Shown: positions 54,470 through 64,000 of the stretch, one piece after another
Numbering within the stretch: position 1 is the first letter of the stretch
How the letters are laid out: every line of letters begins with the position of its first letter
Position numbers and translations under genes: made by a program
The notes under the pieces: generated by a model
What the model saw: the letters and a program-made list of their open reading frames with translations, nothing else
What the model was told of the DNA's origin: nothing
The model's database searches: none
Source of the DNA: Hyperoplus lanceolatus
Taxonomy: Eukaryota > Chordata > Actinopteri > Uranoscopiformes > Ammodytidae
Assembly: GCA_026929865.2 (NCBI GenBank)
Contig: CM049414.1
Span: forward strand, 19,391,501 to 19,455,500
Length of the DNA: 64,000 nucleotides
Reading direction: 5' to 3'

Positions 54470-57400
54470 AGATAGTAAATAATATGAATGTAGCATCCGG
54501 GCTGACCTCAGTTCGCCAAATGCGCGTCGCCATCTTGTGAGATTTTTACTCCGCCTCACGTTGGGGGGAGGGAGATACGCCCATCGAGCTGACGCATAAC
54601 TCCGAGGCAAAGTGAGGGACAGCGGGCGGAGAGCTGTCACTCAAGAGATCGCACCAATACATTTTAACCTCCAAAAGAATAAAAACTAGCGTGATCCAAA
54701 AAAAAATCACCCCCCTCAGTGTTGTAGATATGACCTAAACATACAGACTAAAATGGTTTTGTGGACCAGGCTGTAAATAGGTTTAATAAGACTTTGAAAA
54801 CGGCCTGTTTAACAAGTGAGTCAAAGAAAAAGTGCTCAGTCTTGGTACCACCCTCAGTGGCCCTTCCGGTCTACTACAGTTTTGGTCCCTTCCTTATTGG
54901 ATGCTGGTCAAAATCGCTGAGGTTGGGGCTTGGTCCTGACCAAACGGAATTACATGGCCACATTGCCATTCTGTGACTCTCTCTTCTAGCATAGCAGAAA
55001 ACAGAGATGGTGATGCAAGTTTTGCACACAAAGAATTCCATACAATGTGTGAGTTGAATCTACATTTCTCTTACTCAATACATGCAAAGTAAACATGTCA
55101 CCCTCACAAATGAGAATGTTGTAGTGGGGGTATTGTATTGAATCACATTCGATTGTACAGGGGCACATAATAAAGTGATAACTATATATCCTTCAGTAGT
55201 AGCCTGAAACCATAGTCTCAAGGTTTCTACAGAACATAAAGATTTCAAGGGATAAAAGCAAGTGGGCCCAGGCCTATAGGTATTTGATAGCATAGCCTAT
55301 TGGTTGATTATAAAGTCAAAATAGGAAAGTTTGGCAAAGCAATAACTCTTCAAAATGATTTTAAACTTCTTCTTTAAACTTTAATCTTTTTTATATTAAC
55401 AATGGATTAAATCATTATGTGTAATGTGAAAGGGGGGTCACGTGTAGTGATTTATGAGGTAATAATATGCTAATGTTGTGTTAAGAGCTTTTTGCACTGC
55501 TCCCAAGTGGCCAAACAAATGGATTAAATTTGCTTCAAGGACATTAAAACAGATTCAAGAAACACAGTCAATGTGCTTTAGTAGGCCTATCTCTAATTCT
55601 ACAATTGCACAAAGACTCTAAGTTGCTCAATATGAACATTGTAAACACATAGCAGGACAACATTTCTACATATGCGGCAAAAAGGGCTCTGAAAATCAGA
55701 AAGGTATGAAATATGTAATCAATCATTAAATGTTTTTGTCAAAATAGACTTGAAATGCCCTTGCTACAACTCAAATGTGTAACACTCACAAAGGACGGCG
55801 TGCTTTGTCTGGGCACAGGATTAGCGTCAAAAAGTGTCATGGCCTTATTATGCATATGAAAGCAAAATTGTGTCTGCACATGCAAGCGCACAGAGAAGGC
55901 CAACAAGCAGCAGTTTCCTTACTGCTGTGTACGCCCACAAAGAGGCCTAGTCACCAGGTGGACAGATGTCAGTCCGCTCTCATTGGCCGGCTGAGGCCGC
56001 CTATCCACTGGAAACATGCATGGTTTACCCAGCCCAAGAAGTCCATTTCAATCTCCCCACACCGACGTACCCCTGCGTCACTGATGATCAGTGGCTAATT
56101 CCGAACGGAGAAATTCCCTTGATATAAATAGTTACGCCATCCTCCTCCTTCAGTGAGCCTTCGCAGAACATTTCAAGCGATGGTTGATCATGCTGAGAAA
56201 TAAATGTGAGTCACCGGAAGCTCCAGAGGCCTGTCAGACCATGGCTCATTCTTACATCGAGAGCAGACGTGGTTTATGTGAATGGAAGTCAATGGGGTTA
56301 AGAACAATCACACAAGGTGGCATTAAAACACTGCCCTTGGTGGTTCTTATCATATTAAAAAAGAGACAGAAGGATTAATGAGACATTTTACCATCCTGAA
56401 CGCTCCTTTCAGAACAAAAACTATTAGTGGAAAACTGCAACTGAGGGAAGCATTCTTTATGGTTATATAACCACATTGCTATAGATATTACTTTATTTTG
56501 ATCCAAGATTTGACAATATAGAGTCTGTTGTGTGCTTTGGTAAGACATATTTTTCTTAATTCTCTGCATGTGCAAGTTTGTTTATTATTATTTTTGATCA
56601 TTTTGATTTCATTCTAACATACATCTTGCTCTGCTGTTTACTGAAGCTTACGGAAGTCCTTGGGCAAAGTGCTTCTATCAGTTGGACTGTCTAGACAGGA
56701 CAACAAGCAGAGCTCTCTAATCAATGAATGTCTTTCGATCCATTATTCTCTTCATTCCATTTGAGTTATTACATCCGGAGTAACCTAATAAACTCCATGT
56801 CCTGTTTTGTTATCATTCAAATACTCGGTTTATTGTTTTGTCACTCCGATTCAAAGAGAAATAATATGTTCAATTGACTGACATCAACCTTATCAAATGG
56901 GCGTATACAGATTAATTGTCAGGTCAATTTTACAAAAAGGATTTGGCAGCTGCTCAAACAGTCATTGGTTAAACCCTCAGTGATGTACAGTACGGTGCCT
57001 TGTGCTGAGCAGATTCAGTCACTTCTTTTCCCTGTTCTCTCTCTCTCTCTGTGTTTCCTCTCTAATTACTGCCTGGCAAACTAATGAGGAGGATTCTTTC
57101 GTTAAATACAAACAGCCGCCTGGCCCCTTAATTAGCAGCCTCTCTGGCTTGTATTATGAAAACAATGGGGCAGAGAGTAGAGCATCCAACAAAAGGCCGA
57201 GTCCTGTCTGACATTCAGACAAATAAAGGACGTACCACGCCACTCAATGTCATAATGACATAAAACAACAAACTTCCTCTTGCTCAGTAATCCTTACAAC
57301 ACATCACTGTTTGCTGGAAAGAAAGTAATCCTTTTATAATTATTTTATTATGATTTTTCTGTTTGCTAGAGTAACATTGGACTTACTCAAGTACTTGTTG

Positions 57401-60400
57401 TGATCTGGGAACACAGTGACAGCTCCGCAGCTAAGTCAGATATAGGCAAGGAATTAGCAGTCAGATGATCATGTTGTAAACAAAGCTAAGTGTTCTATCA
57501 GATTATCTAAAACACTGTATTCAAAGGTGAAATCCAAAATTAGAAAATGCCAGTGATAATCTCTGAGCGTGTCCATAACTTTGTAAAGAGGTCAAAGTTG
57601 AACCAGGATGTCTGTCTGAAAACCTATCACAGCAGACAGTTGGTCATAGAAGTTGGTCGACGATTTGGTGTAGAGTTGTTACTATAAGCGATCCCTTTTA
57701 CATTATACATCATTGTTTGATCCATTATTAATTTAAAAATATTGCAGTACAGCTTTAAAATCTGCATGATTACCTAAATGGTTGTGTCATAACCCCACCT
57801 GACTGCTTGTTTACTATGTACCCTGATTCCCAGCGTGAGGGTATTGTTACTAATAGGATTGAACTCAAATAAGACGCAGTAATTGGAAGTATTCTGGTAG
57901 CCTTATCAGTACACCAAAGGCAGATGATAAGGAACATAACAGGAAGAGGAAGGACGTGGAAGACGCTTAATCAAAATTGTTAATGGAACTTTTTTCTTGG
58001 GCTGAAAATCAGTTGTTGTGGTTACCCAGAGATGTTCCTCCTCCTCTCATCTCCTTTGGGAGGGCTTTTTACCTTCATTCTTAATCAATGCCAACTCCAA
58101 AGAATAGCACACACACACATGCAAACACAATCACAAAAGGCTATGCAAAAGCATGAAAGCATGCTTTATAAACATGCTCAAGGCCAACTGTGGAGTAATG
58201 GAGCAGCTTTATTCAGTGTTTAGAGCCCAATCTAAGTGGACAAAGGTTTGGCCTAATGGTGGGTTAAAGGCTAAACACACCTGTCGATCTACAAATATGC
58301 TTTTACTCTGCATTATTTAGAATGTATAAAAGGGTAGGGGGTATGTGTGAAAGTAATGCACTTCATCCATTGTTACCAAGGAAACCTGGAGGGGACTTTG
58401 AAGCTTAACCTGAGACGACAGCAGTGACCCGCTGAAACTCTCCACCGCTGAGACGTCTTGAGTTTCTGCCTGTGCTACCTGTATAGGCAGCCTCTCCAAC
58501 CAGGGCCAATGACAAGCAGCCAAGGATCAATCGGTCGGGTGAGCGCGGCCAGTGGCGGCCGGCCGAAGTCACAATAGCAATATTTGTGGAAGCTGAATGG
58601 AGCGCTAATGAGACATTGGATCCTAAATGACAACAGAGTGTTTATGCAAGGTCACCTGAGATGTCTGATGCATAATAGAAGGGCTGTAGCCCGGTGAAGG
58701 CAGATGCACTCACCACACTGTGGTTAGGGCTCAGCTCAGGGCTGGTGCACCTAAGGGCCAACATTTAAAGGTTCACGCTTAGCCTCAGCAGAGGCGCAAC
58801 AAGTGAGAAGGGCAAACAAAGGCCAGCTGTCAAAGAGCCCAGGGCAGCATGAAGCAGAGTCACTGCAATAATGAGACCCAACAGTATAGTGAGCAGCAAA
58901 CACCAGTAAATGACAGCAGAAGCACATTCATTAAGTCCAACAATAGTGAAAAAAGCCCACCATATGACTTAGTCTTTAAATTGCCAGTTTTGTCCGACCA
59001 ACAGTGTAAATCTAGACAAGCATAGACATAATCAGGCAAATTTTCACATTTGAGAAGCAGAAACGAGAGAACATTCGGTGTTGTTGATTCATTATTTACA
59101 CAATTATACTGAAATTTAATTTGGTTTGATTCCTGTCGATACTCATGGTTTACTTTCTCTGCATTTTTAACACCTATATAAAAAGCACATTCAGCTCATG
59201 TGCTTGTCTCCATTGTCATAGAAAACATGACACCTGAAGGCAACCCACTTGAACAAGAGTAGAACATCCAGACTCCTCTTGCCAAGAGACAAACCTGTAC
59301 TATCGCTACAGCTTTTTTGAACAACACTAGCAGGTTTTCATTTGGAACACCAGCTGAACTTTTCTAGCGTTTGCACCTGTTAGCCATGACCCAATGAAAC
59401 ATCGATGAGGGCAGGAGTACTCTTAATAAATACACAGGAAAATCCAGCTCTCAACCTGTGTGGCAGTGCTCTCTCATGTCATTACTATTATGCCATGACA
59501 AAGAATTGTTACATCAGACTGTTTACAGATATAACCGCCTCAGCAGAGCAAATTTGTCGCTAGGAAAAGCCTATTGGAATGATTTGACTTGAAAATGATT
59601 GGATGATGGTGGATTCCATTAGTGCCTCATCTTCTCTATTTTCTCGGCATCTTCTTGCTCATGTAGTCTCTCTCTCTCTCCTCCCTCTCCAATCCATTAA
59701 AGTATGCATCCATTCCAAAATAAAAAGCCTTTTTCTCCAGCCTTCCCCAGCCCCCTGCATTAGTTCGCTAACGGATAAAAGGGATCCCAACTCTTCCTCA
59801 CAAAGAGGACACAGACACATCGGCCTATTCATTTCCGCTTTAAACATGTATGTGAATGGATGGATGGGTCAGGTAGAAGGGGCAGTGTTCTGTCTTTATA
59901 TATGTTCCAGTGTGCAGTCTGCGGGGCTTAACACGCACCCCCGGGCATCACTGAGGCTCAATGAAGCCAGCACATAAAGACGGAGCGAGCTTGCTTTTCT
60001 GCCTGCCCTCCTTCTCAGCGTTACATAAGAACGGGAGATGCAGGCATACCGCCGCTGTTGCAACCGTAGGTGAAAGTGGGCCTGTTAAGCCAACGGGGGG
60101 AGATAGTTGTGTGTGTGTGTGTGTGAGAGTGTGTGTAAGAGGGGACTATGTAAGGAAAAAAACAACTAGAAACAGTGGCTAGGGCTGAAGCAAATGAACA
60201 GGAAATTCTATTTACTTATTCATATATAGAGAGCTCTAGGGCGTTTTTTTCTACACATTCACATGGTGTGTGTGTGTGTGTGTGTATGCTTTTTAAAGTG
60301 TAAATCTGGGATAATTACAAAAAACAGGAGCATGAGCTATAATGAGCTGAACAAGTGACACATTGAAGACACTTGGCACTCTCACAGTTGTTCCGACTGT

Positions 60401-61069
60401 GTTTCCATTGACAATAAAGAATCTCAAATTGAATTCAGAATCTTGAAATGTAGATCACATTGTTGCCAGTGCTCACGTCCTCTCAGTTTCACACAAACAG
60501 ATTTCAACAGAGACAGAAACCAGATTACAAGCTTGCATGCAAAATGCAAAAGCCTCAACACAGCCTTGATTGACATTACCTCCCGCGATGGTCTCCCAGA
60601 CGCCAAAAGGTGCACCTGCAATGAAATTGATTGACCTTGCAGCATACGCGAAGCCATGACAACCCCCCCCCCCCCACCACACACACACACTTCCTCCTCT
60701 GATAGAACAACACAAGGCTTTTAACCAAGACAGGGAGACCTCATGAATATTCAGGTGGCCAACGCTGCCGGAGACGCAACAGAAAATCGCTGATATCAGC
60801 TCAGAGAAATCCCCATCTAGCGAAAACATACACAAACTGGTGCGGTACAGTATGCGTATGTGATGGTGCTGATATCTCTCTATCTTACTGTATGTCTTTC
60901 TCTGACATCCCAACCAAGCACATTCAAATGTCAAAACGCACACACATACTTGAATCAACCTATATGCTTTTATGTTTACACGGGCTGGCCGGTGGAAACT
61001 GTCGTCCACATCTTCACTTCAACTCTTAATGAGGACCGATCAGTGTTTAGGACTATTTGTATGTCAGAA
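54470..61069. other. intergenic, no supported gene
   Basis: No coding exon recognised. Short (TG)n runs lie near 60105 and 60266, and a (C)n/(CA)n stretch near 60663-60690. Confidence 0.5.
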
Positions 61070-61073
61070 TTAA

Positions 61074-61380
61074 AGGTGGAATCAGTGATTCTGGATAACG
61101 CTTGTTGTAAAAATCACTTATGTGAATATCTCTGAATATCTCCTCACTTTCCACTTTCGTCCAGAAAATTCCAAAAAATCTGGTTTTAATAAACAGGCAA
61201 CAGCCTAGGCTCTGTAAACTGCTATGCAAACAAAGGGAGCCCACCCTAGTTGACAACATGCCAATTTAAAGATTGTAGGCTGTGTATTAACACTGGATTT
61301 TCTTATCAGTGTACACATAGTACACACAGACAAAAATATGTTTTGATAACAAGCATTTTCCAGAACCGCTGACTCCACCT
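61074..61380. mobile_element. TTAA-type MITE, copy 3 (best preserved)
   Basis: TTAA at 61070-61073 and 61381-61384 flanks a 307-bp element. It begins AGGTGGAATCAGTGATTCTG and ends CAGAACCGCTGACTCCACCT, near-perfect inverted termini. Related copies lie in psmc1 introns at 28731 and 30272. TTAA duplications suggest a Kolobok- or piggyBac-driven family. Confidence 0.88.
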
Positions 61381-61399
61381 TTAAGCATCCGTCCAGCGT

Positions 61400-62325
61400 A
61401 TGAGTTGGTTGATATTCCAATGTGTAAGTGGGTTTGGGTGCATTTGTGATGAACCAATATCAGTACAGCTGCTTCTCTTTTACATTTCTAGCCTTATCAT
61501 CCACAGACACATGCTGGCATTGTAATGAGCTTGACCTCTTCACAACCCAAATGAATTGATTTGAAGAGGCTATTGCAGCCCTTGGACAATTTCACGCCGT
61601 GTTCTCTTCTCGCATTTATGACTCAACAGTGCCCTTCATCATCATGTCCTCAGATGGCTCCGCACCACGTGCTCGACACCTGCCTTCCAACATCGCCAGT
61701 TGCTATACAGTACCTTCGGCAGCAAATAGGCAGACTCTTGAAAATAAATGGAGACGACAGCCGATCTGAGGTCAGCTTTGGAGAGCTGTGACGAGGCCAA
61801 GCCTATGGGGCCCAGACATTGACAAGTGCCCTCGTATTACTGCTGTACTCTGTGATCCCCCTGGCACCGCTGCTCAGCTCACAGCCTTGCATTCGATGTG
61901 GCAGTATCAGTGAAATGTGGGCAGTAGGTCCATTTTGGGAAATCTAACCGTGTGTAGGTTTCTATTACACTAATCCTTTTTTTATAAAAGATCTTTGCGA
62001 TAGCATGACTCAGAGGACATATTTCAACACGTTAACTGGATATGCAAGAGAATTGAGGTGTACTCCCTTGATATAAAACGGATGCAAACATTTACTGTGC
62101 ATCTGATGTTCAAAACAGTTTTTTAGTTCCTTCTGGGAGAAATCGTTTTGATCTCACTCATTTTCAGCAGCGCCAGCAACAGTTTGTATTTCTGTGAGTA
62201 AGCAACGCTGAAACAATAAGGTGATTCATCGGCAACTATTCATTATAAAAAAAAAGTTAAGAGCCATTCTAGCATCTTTGTGAGGCTGTGCTTTTTCATC
62301 ATGCTAACCCTAAAATGTTTATGAA
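61400..62325. other. intergenic, no supported gene
   Basis: No coding exon or repeat boundary recognised. 61550-61800 is a block of complex sequence with no simple repeats. Confidence 0.45.
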
Positions 62326-62329
62326 TGCT

Positions 62330-62580
62330 TTAATATGTTAGCATGCTTAAATTTGCTAATCTGCACCTAACATAAACTACAGACGAGGCTGATGAAAGTC
62401 ATTAGCTTTTTGTCATAAACAACATAAACAGCAGTATTGGACACATTTAAATTTTTACCTGATAATCGTGCTGGAAAAAAGTCAAAATATCGTAAGTTAT
62501 TACATGTCATCTGGTTGGAACCATGAACCAAATTTCAATGCAACCCATTCAATAGTAGTCCAGCCATTTCAACTTGGACC
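62330..62580 (+). repeat. common fish interspersed repeat fragment
   Basis: Contains ATGTTAGCATGCTTAAATTT and ACCAAATTTCAATGCAACCC, similar to the fragments at 17585 and 54180. Borders are uncertain. Confidence 0.45.
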
Positions 62581-62599
62581 AATGTGGCAAACCAGTATT

Positions 62600-63940
62600 A
62601 TCATTCTTCATATTTTCTTTCAAGGCAATACACACTGCATGATCTGGCATTGCTGGTTGCTTCAAGTCCCAACGAAAACCAAAAAACACTCAAAAAAGCA
62701 AGAAGAAGAAAAAAGAAGGGTATCGCACACGTCATATGTTATTTGCTCACTTGGTATTAACTGTTCTTGCAGAAGCAGAGCTTTATTAAAATTGGAACAA
62801 TGCGTGAATATTTCGAAATGCTAAACCTATCTATAGCAACGTGAGGTAAGCTCTCAGCACAATGAACTTGGCTGATCCCGTGTGGTGAAAATCCCTTGAG
62901 TCATTTTCTCTCTGTGAGCCATCTTTTCACTCAAAGAATCATCTGATGGAGCAAAAACAAGAAAAGCTTTGAATCCATGAGCTGCTGTTTATTATAACTT
63001 TGATTTGTCGGGTCTTACGAAAAAGTTAGGGATTGAAAAATGATTGTGGTATCGGATGGAAATTGTGCATCATCCCCAGCAGAGGCAAAAACTAAAACTA
63101 AAAATAGTGCCGGACTAAAGGCTTCAACTAAAGAAGAGACGTGAAGAGTACAGACGGATTAGGATTCAGAAGGGAAAGAGAGAGAAACTTGAGGTAACGT
63201 TGAGAGCGGAGAGAGTACAACACAGAGAAAGCAGACAAAGTGTACTATAAAACCTAGGGTCATCCCCTAGTGGGTTTACTCTTACGCCTGCTTCCCTCCC
63301 AACACTCAGCCCCAGAGCAGTTTCACCTTTTAAACTCTCCCTCCAGTTTAAAGGAATTAAGGACGCTTCAACTCCTCTCACGGCTCAGTCTCCAATGATG
63401 CTCAAACACCAGTCTGCAATGTTCCTTGAAACAAGAACGCAATTACGCATATTTTCATATACTGTAGATTAGACTGGTCAATATATGTTTTAATAAAACC
63501 TCCTGCAAGAACATTTAAATGTTTATGAAACAGTCTCCTTTTTCCTCTAATGATGATTATTAATGACCTGTAACAGCAAACGAGACCATAAGAGAAACTG
63601 CTATACTATATTGTTTTTTTATTAAAGCCACTACGAGTAACATGGCACGTTGGTGTCCCCTTTGGACAAAAGCGGTAGTATTTTTACGACGCCCGCTGTC
63701 GCAAAGCTGTTTTCTAGCTGAACTGAGAAGGGCGCAATATAGTGCATGTCCGTGTGTTGAAAGTGTGAGGACTCTTTTCGGCTCTGTGAGAGTGGTTTTG
63801 ACACTGCATCAACTAATGCCAGTCAGTGCTACACACACCTGATTGCAATGAGTTGATGCAGCAGCGTCACCTAACTACTCTCTCTCACGGACCTGAAAGA
63901 TTACGTGTCCTCACAGAAAGCGAATGAACGAGAGACGGCA
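62600..63940. other. intergenic, no supported gene
   Basis: Nothing recognised apart from A-rich and GA-rich tracts near 62690 and 63170. Confidence 0.45.
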
Positions 63941-63946
63941 GTTAGT

Positions 63947-63961
63947 ATGGATCACGATGAG
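63947..63961 (+). CDS. possible first coding exon at window edge
   Basis: ATG at 63947 gives MDHDE and is followed directly by GTAATG, a usable donor. The upstream 60 nt look like a plausible 5' UTR. The pattern resembles the short first coding exons of psmc1 and calm1, but five codons are too few to identify a protein. The rest would lie outside the window. Confidence 0.2.
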
Positions 63962-64000
63962 GTAATGTGTTTTTGTTGTTGATGTAAATAATGACTATTT

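Noticed and set aside
60473-61009. 178-codon minus-strand frame
   Set aside because: Crosses a (CA)n/(C)n tract, has no recognisable domain and no sign of coding constraint.

Overview
This is vertebrate DNA, almost certainly from a teleost fish, probably a percomorph. The window holds three conventional spliced genes with GT/AG introns. It is rich in (CA)n/(TG)n microsatellites and in fish-type transposons: L2-like LINEs, tRNA-headed SINEs, Tc1, hAT, piggyBac-like and Harbinger-like elements. All three genes lie on the + strand, in the order kcnk13 (K2P channel THIK-1), psmc1 (26S proteasome ATPase Rpt2) and calm1 (calmodulin). As I recall, human chromosome 14q32.11 has the same order, so the block looks like conserved synteny. 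Human NRDE2, expected between psmc1 and calm1, is not visible here.

Layout. 1-7.3 kb is intergenic and full of repeats: a decayed LINE, a LINE/SINE tail, a tRNA-SINE, and a 2.6-kb imperfect palindrome. 7.6-18.9 kb is kcnk13, with three coding exons giving 418 aa. Its first intron holds two different L2-like elements. 18.9-23.5 kb is intergenic: microsatellites, and a Tc1 remnant with a 1,590-bp hAT element beside it that has perfect 8-bp target duplications. 23.6-31.2 kb is psmc1, with 11 coding exons giving exactly 440 aa; three of its introns carry TTAA-flanked MITEs. 31.2-35.4 kb is intergenic with a CCAAT-rich stretch. 35.4-47.5 kb is calm1, with six coding exons giving 149 aa and a 3' UTR with two polyadenylation signals. 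47.5-64 kb has no gene I can support. It holds scattered repeats, one more copy of the psmc1 intronic MITE, and possibly conserved noncoding or regulatory DNA. A five-codon candidate first exon sits at the extreme right edge.

The genes do not form a pathway. kcnk13 encodes a background K+ channel subunit, psmc1 an essential proteasome ATPase and calm1 the Ca2+ sensor calmodulin. They are neighbours through ancestral synteny. I found no clear undescribed gene system. The most unusual features are a perfect 21-bp hairpin carrying homeodomain-type cores in calm1 intron 2, a start codon overlapped by an upstream-ORF stop in kcnk13, an open reading frame running from kcnk13 exon 1 into an L2 reverse transcriptase, a 19-nt palindrome around a CRE just upstream of the psmc1 start codon, and the 2.6-kb palindrome.
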